A DNA stretch of 9,233 bases, taken from Verrucomicrobiia bacterium. GTDB lineage: Bacteria > Verrucomicrobiota > Verrucomicrobiia > CAIQCK01. Within the stretch, counting starts at the first letter, position 1; the number at the start of each line of letters is the position of its first letter. Made by a program: the position numbers and the translations under genes. Where the stretch lies: NCBI GenBank assembly GCA_026417675.1, contig JAOACV010000055.1, positions 1 through 9,233 on the forward strand, in the 5' to 3' direction. Under the pieces are notes generated by a model, which was not told the DNA's origin, did no database searches, and saw nothing but the letters and a program-made list of their open reading frames with translations. Positions 1 through 6,469 of this stretch are shown in pieces.

Positions 1-502
1 TGCCCGCTTTGCCCGCTGCGTAGTCAATCGCGCCGCCGCCTCCGTCGAAGACCGCCGATGAGCCGATGAAGATGATACTACCGCCACCCGCGCGAAGCAT
101 GACCGGCAAAGCAGCACGCACCGCGTAGAACGCGGATGAGAGATTGATTTCGATGAACTGCGCCCACGATTCCGTCGTGGTCTCCTCCGCCGGTCGCGCG
201 AGGTTTTGCCCGACGTTGGCCACCAGCGCGTCCAGCCGCCCGTGTTGCGCGAGGATTCGCTGGACCACTTGTTCCGCCGCCTCCGGGCGACAAGCATCCG
301 CCACGACCGCTTCGAGCCGACAGCCTTCCGCTCGGAGTCGCTCCACGAAATCAACCAACTGCGCGGCGTATCGGGGATTGCCGGTGTGCGTGAAAACCGT
401 CGTTGCTCCGGCTCGCGCAAAAGCCTCGACCACTCCGGCTCCGACGCCGCGCGAGCCGCCCACGACCAACGCTGTTTTCCCGCTCAGGTCAATCGTCAAC
501 AT
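1..502 (-). CDS. Short-chain dehydrogenase/reductase (SDR), C-terminus cut by window edge
   Basis: Partial gene; about 167 codons are visible. The protein begins MLTIDLSGKTALVVGGSRGV and has the classical SDR features: a Gly-rich NAD(P)-binding turn GGSRGVGAG at about residues 15-23, an Asn-Val-Gly (VANVGQN) in place of the usual NNAG near residue 100, the conserved Asn in EINLSS, catalytic Ser in IGSS near 147, and the Tyr161-x3-Lys165 pair (YAAGK) just before the edge. Roughly the last 80-90 residues of a normal 250-residue SDR are missing. The family carries out NAD(P)-dependent oxidation or reduction of alcohols and ketones in the cytoplasm. The ATG lies 13 nt after the aminotransferase stop and has AGGAG 7 nt upstream, so this is the last visible gene of the six-gene operon. 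A sugar, polyol or keto-acid substrate is inferred from the neighbours; the exact substrate is unknown. Confidence 0.9.
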   Translation of the reverse strand, partial: MLTIDLSGKTALVVGGSRGVGAGVVEAFARAGATTVFTHTGNPRYAAQLVDFVERLRAEGCRLEAVVADACRPEAAEQVVQRILAQHGRLDALVANVGQNLARPAEETTTESWAQFIEINLSSAFYAVRAALPVMLRAGGGSIIFIGSSAVFDGGGGAIDYAAGKAG

Positions 503-509
503 CGTCGCG

Positions 510-514
510 CTCCT
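510..514 (-). promoter_or_regulatory. Ribosome binding site of the SDR gene
   Basis: On the minus strand AGGAG lies 7 nt before the ATG at 502 and directly follows the stop codon of the aminotransferase (TGAGAGGAG). It fixes the SDR start and suggests re-initiation by ribosomes finishing the upstream gene. Confidence 0.7.
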
Positions 515-515
515 C

Positions 516-1874
516 TCACCTCAGCACCGCCTTCATCGCTTCACGCAACACCCGCAACACCTCATCGCATTCGCCCTCGGTGATGATCAATGGCGGCTTG
601 ATCTTCAACAGGTTCTTGCGCACGCCGGCCAGCCCGAAGATCACGCCGCGCCGAATTCCTTCGTCGCGAATCGCCCTTGTCTCCGCATCCAACGGTTCCT
701 TGCTTTCAGGATCGCGAACGAACTCGACGCCGATGTGCAGCCCGATCTGACGGATGTCGCCGATTTCCGGGAACTCGCGTTGCAGCCGCAGCAATCCTTC
801 CTTCAGGTAGGCGCCCATGCGGTTGACGTTGTCGAGAATCTTGTCGCGCGCGATGATGTGAAGCAGTTTGAGCGCGGCGACCTGAGAAAGAGAATTGTTG
901 GCGAAGGTGTGCAGTTCCTCGGTGTCCGGGTCGTAGCCGCGCAGTCCGTCTTTGACCACGGTCACGCCGAGCGGCAGCCCGCCGCCGACGGCCTTGCCCA
1001 GCACGATGAATTCGGGCGTGACTCCATAATATTCCGCAGCCGTCCATTTGCCGATGCGCACGAAGGTCTGAATCTCGTCGAAAATCATCGGAATCTGGTA
1101 GCGGTCGCAAATCTCGCGGGCGGCTTCGAGGTAGCGTTTCGGGAAAATGATCTGGCCGCCGCTGGCCTGCAACGGCTCAATCAGCAGGCCGGCGGGCGGG
1201 CCGTTGACCGATTTCTTGATGGTCAACTCCAGCCACCTCGCGCACTCTAGGCCGCAAGACTCCGGTTTCTTGTTCCAGTAGCAACGATAGCAGTATGGAT
1301 TCGGCGCGCGCACCGGCTGCTGCGTCAACGGCAGGAACCGGCTGCCGCCGATGTAGGAACCGCCCGATTGCGTCGCGATCCAGCTTGCGCCCATCGTTCC
1401 CAGCGTCGTGCCGTGATAGCTGTCCCACAGGCAAATGAAGTGCGCCGAGCCGGGGCGATTCTTCAGCGCCAACTTCATCGCGCCTTCCAGCGCCAGCGCG
1501 CTGGTGGGCACAAACGACACGCGGTTCATCCCTTTCGGCATGATCTGGCAAATCCGCTTGGCCAGAGCGAACCGGGGCAGAGTGTCGAAGCCCTGGTGCA
1601 CGTGCGTCAATCGCCTCGCGTGCGCGTCCACGGCCCGCCAGACTTCTTCGTTGCAATGGCCGAGATAGAGCGCCCAGCTTTGCGCCGTGCAGTCAATGTA
1701 GGATTTCCCGTCCACATCCCAGACCCGCACGCCCTTGCCGTGATGCAGCGTCGGCCCGCCACGCGTGCCGCCGCCGAGCATCAGATGCTTGGCGCACTCG
1801 GCCATTTCCTCTTTGCTCATGCCGTAAAGGGCGTCCAACTCATTTTCCATCGCGTCCGTAGTTGCTGTTTTCAT
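516..1874 (-). CDS. Class III PLP-dependent aminotransferase
   Basis: 452 residues, the normal length for fold-type I class III transaminases (GABA, acetylornithine and related aminotransferases). It moves an amino group between an amine and a keto acid or ketone using pyridoxal phosphate. Visible motifs are SYHG at 152-155 (ring stacking), FDEIQ with Asp266 (pyridine nitrogen contact), and GKAVGGGLPLG with the Schiff-base Lys294. HTFANNSLS from 322 matches the region that supplies a Thr to the partner subunit's phosphate site. Two oddities: the usual Ser-Gly-Ser-Glu-Ala phosphate-binding turn is replaced by PTSALALEGAMKLA (123-136), and there is a cysteine cluster CYRC...CGLEC at 195, 198, 207 and 211, of the kind that holds an Fe-S cluster in mammalian GABA aminotransferase. 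The ATG overlaps the upstream stop (ATGA) and has AGGA 5 nt upstream. The family call is firm; the substrate, possibly an oxo-sugar or oxo-acid from the same pathway, is not known. Confidence 0.93.
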   Translation of the reverse strand: MKTATTDAMENELDALYGMSKEEMAECAKHLMLGGGTRGGPTLHHGKGVRVWDVDGKSYIDCTAQSWALYLGHCNEEVWRAVDAHARRLTHVHQGFDTLPRFALAKRICQIMPKGMNRVSFVPTSALALEGAMKLALKNRPGSAHFICLWDSYHGTTLGTMGASWIATQSGGSYIGGSRFLPLTQQPVRAPNPYCYRCYWNKKPESCGLECARWLELTIKKSVNGPPAGLLIEPLQASGGQIIFPKRYLEAAREICDRYQIPMIFDEIQTFVRIGKWTAAEYYGVTPEFIVLGKAVGGGLPLGVTVVKDGLRGYDPDTEELHTFANNSLSQVAALKLLHIIARDKILDNVNRMGAYLKEGLLRLQREFPEIGDIRQIGLHIGVEFVRDPESKEPLDAETRAIRDEGIRRGVIFGLAGVRKNLLKIKPPLIITEGECDEVLRVLREAMKAVLR

Positions 1875-2638
1875 AAGCTTCCTGAAAAAACTCGTTTTGC
1901 GTTCAAATACAGAATGTTTTCCTTCGCGCCGGCTGGAATGTCCGCATCCAGCACCATTCCCAACTGCGTGCGCGGATCAATCCAAGTGAGGTCCGAGCCG
2001 AACAGAACCTTCTCCGACCCAATCTGCGCGACCAGATACTCGACCAAGCCGAGGCAATAACAATCGCCGGACAAATCCACGAAAACGTTCGCGTGTCGCT
2101 TCGCAAGACTCGCCGCCGCAATATGCCCACGGTAGCGCCCGCCAGCGTGACCAAGAATCAGCGCAACGTCGGGATAGGATGCCGCGTATCGCTCAAATCG
2201 GTCCGGGAACGAAAACTTCTGCGCCGGGTTTTGTTCCGAGATGTCCCACGAATGAGTCAGAATCGGAACGTTCCGTCGCGCCGCCAGTTGCCAGACGATT
2301 TCGTAACGGTCGTCATCGGCAAAACAGCCGTGGATTGAGGGATGAATCTTGATTCCCACAAATCCGCGCGTGTCGAGGCATCGCTCGACCAGACTCAGGC
2401 TTTGCGGTTGTGTGGGATCAAAGACCGTGTAGAGCAAGAGCCGCCCGCCGGACTTCTCGTGCGCCTCGACGCTTTCGCGGAATCCCAGTTCCCACTCGCC
2501 ATAAAGCATTGCCTGATGCGCGCAAACCGCCCGCTCGATTCCCAGCCGATCCATCACCTTCAGGATGGTTTCCACGGAGGCATCCGGGCAACGGAATTGC
2601 GGCGAGCAGCCAAGGTGACAATGCGCATCAAGAATCAT
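1871..2638 (-). CDS. Amidohydrolase-2 family TIM-barrel hydrolase with intact metal site
   Basis: 255 residues from the chosen ATG. The protein opens with MILDAHCHLG, carrying the HxH metal ligands (His6, His8) at the end of strand 1. Further family positions are KIHP (His99), LTHSWD (His129), LGHAGG (His164) and FGSDLTWIDP (Asp216), the last being the usual catalytic or metal Asp. All expected ligands are therefore present. Family members hydrolyse lactones and amides or decarboxylate aromatic acids; in a sugar operon a lactonase-like role, as in L-fuconolactone hydrolase, is one option but only an inference. The ATG at 2638 gives an ATGA overlap with the preceding gene and a 9-nt spacing from GGAGGT; a GTG two codons upstream (2644) sits too close to that site. 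The adjacent upstream gene is a diverged homologue with most ligands lost, so the two may form a pair. Confidence 0.9.
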   Translation of the reverse strand: MILDAHCHLGCSPQFRCPDASVETILKVMDRLGIERAVCAHQAMLYGEWELGFRESVEAHEKSGGRLLLYTVFDPTQPQSLSLVERCLDTRGFVGIKIHPSIHGCFADDDRYEIVWQLAARRNVPILTHSWDISEQNPAQKFSFPDRFERYAASYPDVALILGHAGGRYRGHIAAASLAKRHANVFVDLSGDCYCLGLVEYLVAQIGSEKVLFGSDLTWIDPRTQLGMVLDADIPAGAKENILYLNAKRVFSGSL

Positions 2639-3441
2639 GACCACCTCACCTCCGCAATGAGCCGCTCCAAGTTGTCGTGAGCAATGTTGCGCTTGTCCTC
2701 CTCGGAGAAAACGCCCTCCACAATCGGCATGATCGCGCTGTTTGGATCAAGATGGGGAAAGACCGAACCGAACAGAAAGCGGCTGGAACCGAACCGCCCG
2801 ACCAAGTCGTCCAGCCCCAAGTAATTCGTCACGCCGTGCGTCTCAAGGTGAAGATTTTGGAACTGCTCCAGCAGCGAGTAGTAAGTCCGGTTGTCATAGA
2901 ACAGTTTCCGCCCTGTGCCTTCCACGATGACACGCAACTCCGGGAAATCGGAGCAAACACGAGCGATGTCGCGCCAACTGGTTTGTGTGTGCCACACCAA
3001 CAACGGCAGCCGCGCCCCCTGCATCGTCTCCAGCAACTTCAGAATCCGACCGTCTGCCAAGGAAAAATTGTGGGCCGCAGGAAACAGGCGCACCACGCGA
3101 ACCCGGCTGGCAATCCAGCCTTGCAAAACCCCAAGCCACGGTTGCTTGTCACCCATTTCTGGCACGGCAATCGCACTCGCAAAAAGCGAATCATCACCCC
3201 GAATCGCCTCAAGCAGTTCGCGGTTGCCCGTTTCGGCGTCGTATCGCACGCCCATTGTGTGCGAGACGATCGCGCGCCGGACCCCGTAGCGACGCAACCC
3301 GTTTTTCAACGCGCTGAGTCCCTCGAACGTGCCAAACGCCGGCTCCAGCGGCGCGCCCAGCCAGCAATTCAGGTCGAAAAACTCAAGCGCGTCGCGCCGC
3401 TCGCGGTATTCGAGAATCCTTTGTTCCAGAGCGCCGCTCAT
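2635..3441 (-). CDS. Amidohydrolase-2-like protein with degenerate metal site
   Basis: 268 residues starting MSGALEQRILEYRERRDALE. The architecture follows the amidohydrolase-2 TIM barrel: FFDLNCWLG at 21-29 sits where DxHxH normally lies, VRLFPAAHNFSL (117-128) matches the Lys/His strand region, LLVWHTQ has a retained His151, VIVEGTG (171-177) matches the usual LxHxGG strand, and FLFGSVFPHLDP (222-233) matches the usual FGSDxP. At these positions HxH has become Asn25-x-Trp27, the fourth His is Glu174 and the Asp is Ser226, so a normal metal centre cannot form. It may be a metal-independent enzyme, a structural partner of the intact homologue next door, or an enzyme with a new active site. 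The ATG overlaps the kinase stop by ATGA, with AGAGGTG about 11 nt upstream; a longer in-frame opening reading up to 3762 lies inside the kinase gene and was not used. Confidence 0.85.
   Translation of the reverse strand: MSGALEQRILEYRERRDALEFFDLNCWLGAPLEPAFGTFEGLSALKNGLRRYGVRRAIVSHTMGVRYDAETGNRELLEAIRGDDSLFASAIAVPEMGDKQPWLGVLQGWIASRVRVVRLFPAAHNFSLADGRILKLLETMQGARLPLLVWHTQTSWRDIARVCSDFPELRVIVEGTGRKLFYDNRTYYSLLEQFQNLHLETHGVTNYLGLDDLVGRFGSSRFLFGSVFPHLDPNSAIMPIVEGVFSEEDKRNIAHDNLERLIAEVRWS
2648..2653 (-). promoter_or_regulatory. Strong ribosome binding site embedded in the upstream gene's 3' end
   Basis: On the minus strand GGAGGT lies 9 nt before the ATG at 2638, inside the last codons of the preceding amidohydrolase-like gene. 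The alternative GTG at 2644 would leave only 3 nt of spacing, so this site decides the start in favour of 2638. Confidence 0.7.
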
Positions 3442-4913
3442 AGCTCGTGCAGCACCTCTCGCATTTGCGGATAAAGCTTGCAGTAGAGCCGATAGGCGCA
3501 ATCGTGCTCTTCGGCAAATTCGGCGCGCGGCGCGAAACTTTTCTCCACGCCAACGACCCGTTTGATCGTCTCCGCGACAGGAAACTCCGGTTCCGCTCCG
3601 CGCGCTGCTAAAAGCGCCGCGCCAAAGCAGCCGGTTTCCGTGACATTGAGCCGATGCACTTCGACGCCGAGGATGTCCGCTTTGATCTGTAGCAGCACAT
3701 CGGAAGTCGCGCCCTTGCCATAGGCGCGCAAACTGTCGAAAACGATTCCGTTGCGCCGCCAAACTTCAAGGTTGAGTCGCATCTCGTAGTTGGCCGAGTC
3801 CACCATGCCGCGCAGGATTTCCTCCGGCGTGGTCTGAAACGTCAGACCGACGAACATTCCCTTGGAACGCGCGTCCAAGTGCGGCGTGCCGCTCCCCGCA
3901 AAATGCGGCAACGCCAGCACCCGCGCCGGTCGCTGCGGCAACCGGGCAAACATGGCCGCGAACGATGATTCGCCGGCGAACAGCGTGCGACGAACCCACT
4001 GGAACAGGTCGCCCGAAGAAAAGTTGTAAGCGAGCGTGGCGATGAGCTTGCCGTGGACGTGAAGCAGATTGCTGAAATTATTTTCCAACAGATCATCGCG
4101 GAGCACCGGCTCTTTGAACAACGTAGTGATGCACTCGACAGTTCCGAGCGAATCGGTCGCTCGGCCCGGTTCCAGCAGCCCGGCCCCAAACGCGCACACT
4201 TGTTGGTCGTGGCCTCCGGCGACCAGCGCGCAACCGCGCGCCAATCCCAACTCGCTGCAAACTTCGTCGGGGATTTCGCTAATCACTTCCCCAGAGCCAA
4301 TCAGCGGCGGCAGTTGTTCCAACGGGATTTGAGCCGCTTCCAGAATTTCGGCTGACCACCGACCGCGAGCGATGTCCAGTAGCATGGTTGTGGAGGCTGT
4401 GGCCAGGTCCATTTTCGGCGGCACACCGAGCGCAGCCTGCACAAGTTCGGCGGCGGTGACAAACCAAGCGACTTGATTCGCCGAGTGCAAATGCTTCTTC
4501 AACCAGAGAACCTTCGGCAACATCAAGCTGGGGTGCGTGGTGGTGCCGGTAATGCGATAGGTGCGCTGTCGCCCAAACCGCGCGGTCCAGTCCTCGGCTT
4601 GCGCCTGCGCCCGATTATCGGTGGTGCTGATGATGTTGTGCAGCGGCTGGAGTTTGGAATCAATCGCCGTGATGCCGCCGCCAAACACCGAGCACGAAAT
4701 CCAGCGGATCGGGTCGGCCTTGCACTGGCGGGCACACTCGGCAACCACACGCCGCACAGTGCGGCACAGTTCTGCGGCGTCAATCTCATACCAACCGAGG
4801 CGCGGGGTGAGCCGCTCCAGTGTTGTGCTGTTTTCGGCCAGCACGCCGAACGTTCCGTCGTAGGCGACGGCTTTGGTGCGGCTGGTGCCGACATCTAGTC
4901 CGAGGTAACTCAT
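3438..4913 (-). CDS. FGGY-family carbohydrate kinase
   Basis: 491 residues, typical for FGGY sugar kinases (xylulokinase, fuculokinase, rhamnulokinase, gluconate kinase), which transfer phosphate from ATP to a sugar or polyol hydroxyl in the cytoplasm. The first ATPase-fold domain begins MSYLGLDVGTSRTK with the phosphate-1 loop at residues 5-14. The second domain has GGHDQQ at 233-238, where Asp236 is the probable catalytic base, then DSLGTVE at 254-260, AGSGTP at 339-344, and AYGKGATSDVLLQIKADILG at 397-416, matching the family adenosine-binding signature GGGxxSxxxxQxxAD. Nothing key is missing. The DS-GT-E signature differs from the GTS of classical xylulokinases, so a different ketose or polyol is likely. 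The start lies 1 nt after the isomerase stop (TGAGATG) with no clear ribosome site, implying translational coupling. Next to an isomerase, it most likely phosphorylates that enzyme's ketose product. Confidence 0.92.
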   Translation of the reverse strand: MSYLGLDVGTSRTKAVAYDGTFGVLAENSTTLERLTPRLGWYEIDAAELCRTVRRVVAECARQCKADPIRWISCSVFGGGITAIDSKLQPLHNIISTTDNRAQAQAEDWTARFGRQRTYRITGTTTHPSLMLPKVLWLKKHLHSANQVAWFVTAAELVQAALGVPPKMDLATASTTMLLDIARGRWSAEILEAAQIPLEQLPPLIGSGEVISEIPDEVCSELGLARGCALVAGGHDQQVCAFGAGLLEPGRATDSLGTVECITTLFKEPVLRDDLLENNFSNLLHVHGKLIATLAYNFSSGDLFQWVRRTLFAGESSFAAMFARLPQRPARVLALPHFAGSGTPHLDARSKGMFVGLTFQTTPEEILRGMVDSANYEMRLNLEVWRRNGIVFDSLRAYGKGATSDVLLQIKADILGVEVHRLNVTETGCFGAALLAARGAEPEFPVAETIKRVVGVEKSFAPRAEFAEEHDCAYRLYCKLYPQMREVLHEL

Positions 4914-4914
4914 C

Positions 4915-6312
4915 TCAGAGAATCTCGACGCCCCACAATCGCGCCAGCATCTGCAACTCGGGCAGCCAGTCGCCCGGCGCAATGCAGATGTGATGAGCGC
5001 GCAGGTTTTGCACGAACCGATCCATGTCCTGCTCGATCTTCACATAGGCAAACGGCCAGACGGCCCCGATGCCCAGAAAACTGCTTTCATCGTGCGGATA
5101 GGCAAACGATTCGCCGCCGCAAGCGTGCAACACGTAGCGGCCTGCGATCCGTCCAAACCGCGCCAGCGTCACGCGCTCCGGCGGCAGAATGAAATGCGGA
5201 CAGGCGCCGCCCTTGCAGAGGTGTTTGCCGGTTTTTTCATCGTAGGTGCCCTGAACTTCCGGGCAGTTGCGCAAAATGACGTTGCCTTTCCCGCCTGCAA
5301 GGCGCGTGGCGGCAGTGCCGCAATTCAGGAAGCGCGCCCAGCGTTCTTCGCGGTTGAGGTGCTGGATGTCGCTGAACATCACGGGTTGCCCGCTGAAGTT
5401 GGCCAGCGCGAACATTGTGAGCGCGGCGTTCATGTCGGTCTCGCAAGCCACGACAAAGCCGTCGTCGTTCCAGAGCGCAATCGGCAGGCAGGGCGCGAGA
5501 TAATTGTCCAGAAGCTCGAACTGGCATTTGACGCCGGCGAAATCCCAGCGGTTCCGCTCAAACATCGCTTTGCCCGCCAGATACAGCCGCGCCGATTTCC
5601 GCAACACCTCGTCCGAGACTTCGATGCCCTTGAACTCTTTTTTCCAGCGCCGAATCAGCGGCGTCGTTCGGGCATCGGGCACCTGCTCAGCCTCGTGGAT
5701 CAACGTCCATTGCTCGGCGTGATCCACATCCACGCCGAACTGTCGTCGCCACTGGTTGGCGTCGCTGTCGGCAGTCATCATGCTGAGACATTTGCCGCCA
5801 ATGTGACCGTAGCGGGAGCGGGCGACAATCTGTTTGACGCGGCAGGCGCGAATCCAAGCCAGCAATTTTCGCTGCGAAGCCTCGTTCCACTGGTCGCAAA
5901 CGACCTCGTGCGGAAACCCGACCTCATCGAGCGAACCGTGCGTGACACCAAAACCGATCAACGCCGCATGATCCAGGCTCGGTATCGCCCAGACCAACGC
6001 GGGCAAGCCGCTGTGCTGGCAGGCGCCGACGATGACGTTGGCGCGCAGAAACCAGCAGGTCGCGTAGATGATGCCGCAAGCGCCCGCCGCCCGCATTCGT
6101 TCCACTTCCGCGACGGCCTCTTCCTCGCGCGAGACCGCGTGCCCGGGCCAGATCACCTCCACGTCCAGTTCGCGGAGTTTCTCCCGAAGGCCGGGTTGCG
6201 CGAGGAGTTTTTTCTCCAACGGCGGATCAATTCGCGGGTCCATCACCGGCAGAAGCCCGACCAACGGCTTCTGGCGTTTGGTGCTGCTGTGTCGCAGTGG
6301 CGGCTTATTCAT
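4915..6312 (-). CDS. L-fucose/L-arabinose-isomerase-like sugar isomerase
   Basis: 465 residues resembling the L-fucose isomerase C-terminal family, which interconverts aldoses and ketoses at a divalent metal, usually Mn. The N-terminal half has alpha/beta folds (VGLLPVMDPRID at 18-29, then CGIIYATCWFLRANVIV). The C-terminal half has the metal-site candidates Glu291 (ACETDMNAALT), Asp315 (MFSDIQH) and His440 (AHHICIAPGDW), matching the Glu/Asp/His triad of E. coli FucI. It is shorter than FucI, which is about 590 residues. It has an extra Cys/His-rich stretch at 350-373 (NCPEV...KHLCKGGACPHF). The ATG at 6312 lacks a good Shine-Dalgarno; a promoter-like pair lies so close upstream that the transcript may be leaderless. 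First gene of the operon, divergent from the XylR-like regulator. Members of this family act on fucose, arabinose, sulfoquinovose and others, so the sugar is not assigned. Confidence 0.87.
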   Translation of the reverse strand: MNKPPLRHSSTKRQKPLVGLLPVMDPRIDPPLEKKLLAQPGLREKLRELDVEVIWPGHAVSREEEAVAEVERMRAAGACGIIYATCWFLRANVIVGACQHSGLPALVWAIPSLDHAALIGFGVTHGSLDEVGFPHEVVCDQWNEASQRKLLAWIRACRVKQIVARSRYGHIGGKCLSMMTADSDANQWRRQFGVDVDHAEQWTLIHEAEQVPDARTTPLIRRWKKEFKGIEVSDEVLRKSARLYLAGKAMFERNRWDFAGVKCQFELLDNYLAPCLPIALWNDDGFVVACETDMNAALTMFALANFSGQPVMFSDIQHLNREERWARFLNCGTAATRLAGGKGNVILRNCPEVQGTYDEKTGKHLCKGGACPHFILPPERVTLARFGRIAGRYVLHACGGESFAYPHDESSFLGIGAVWPFAYVKIEQDMDRFVQNLRAHHICIAPGDWLPELQMLARLWGVEIL

Positions 6313-6321
6313 GGCGCGTTG

Positions 6322-6350
6322 AATATCCCCGGCGGTCCGGCGAGTGCCAA
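6322..6350 (-). promoter_or_regulatory. Candidate sigma70-type promoter for the isomerase-kinase operon
   Basis: On the minus strand TTGGCA (6350-6345, 5 of 6 to TTGACA) and GATATT (6327-6322, 4 of 6 to TATAAT) are separated by exactly 17 bp. The -10 ends 9 nt before the isomerase ATG, so initiation 6-7 nt downstream would leave a leader of only 2-3 nt. The direct repeats begin 7 bp upstream of the -35, where an AraC-family activator would sit. Confidence 0.4.
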
Positions 6351-6357
6351 GCGTATT

Positions 6358-6410
6358 GTCTTGAACGAATTGCCATCCGTCTTGCACAAGATAACTGCTG
6401 TCTGCCGGAC
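6358..6410. promoter_or_regulatory. Putative regulator operator: direct repeats at 21-bp spacing
   Basis: GTCTTGAACGA at 6358-6368 and GTCTTGCACAA at 6379-6389 match at 9 of 11 positions. A weaker third copy, GTCTGCCGGAC at 6400-6410, keeps GTCT in the same register. The offset is exactly 21 bp both times, two helical turns. Paired direct half-sites at this spacing are the known binding pattern of AraC-type activators. The adjacent gene encodes such a protein, so it is the probable binder (inference). Confidence 0.5.
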
Positions 6411-6436
6411 GGCGTTTTTCTTTCTTGCTTCGCTTC

Positions 6437-6453
6437 GAGGCTGTTTTAGCCTC
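6437..6453 (+). repeat. Perfect 6-bp inverted repeat (hairpin) before the regulator start
   Basis: GAGGCT (6437-6442), loop GTTTT, AGCCTC (6448-6453). It ends 1 nt before the GGAAAG ribosome site of the regulator. As RNA it would form a short stem next to the initiation region; as DNA it could be a small palindromic site. No U-tract follows, so it is not an intrinsic terminator. Confidence 0.45.
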
Positions 6454-6454
6454 C

Positions 6455-6460
6455 GGAAAG
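6455..6460 (+). promoter_or_regulatory. Ribosome binding site of the XylR-like regulator
   Basis: GGAAAG lies 9 nt before the ATG at 6470. This favours that start over in-frame TTG codons at 6425 and 6464; the former would add 15 residues with no family resemblance. Confidence 0.6.
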
Positions 6461-6469
6461 ACATTGACG

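Larger units (their letters stand above)
6313..6469. promoter_or_regulatory. Divergent intergenic control region, operon versus regulator
   Basis: 157 bp between the two divergent start codons; no other gene fits. It contains the 21-bp-spaced direct repeats, a candidate promoter for the leftward operon, a 17-bp hairpin before the regulator, and a 7-bp inverted repeat (GTCCGGC at 6335-6341 and GCCGGAC at 6404-6410) that brackets the first two direct repeats. No convincing -35/-10 pair was found for the regulator itself. Confidence 0.75.

Noticed and set aside
144..1250. Plus-strand opening across the SDR and aminotransferase
   Set aside because: It spans two real minus-strand genes and has low-complexity Ser/Arg/Ala composition.
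3442..3762. In-frame upstream extension of the degenerate amidohydrolase
   Set aside because: It lies inside the kinase gene, is Arg/Ala-rich without family resemblance, and the ATG at 3441 gives an ATGA overlap.
4914..4982. In-frame upstream extension of the kinase start
   Set aside because: The FGGY fold begins directly at MSYLGLDVGT; the extension overlaps the end of the isomerase gene and has no homology.
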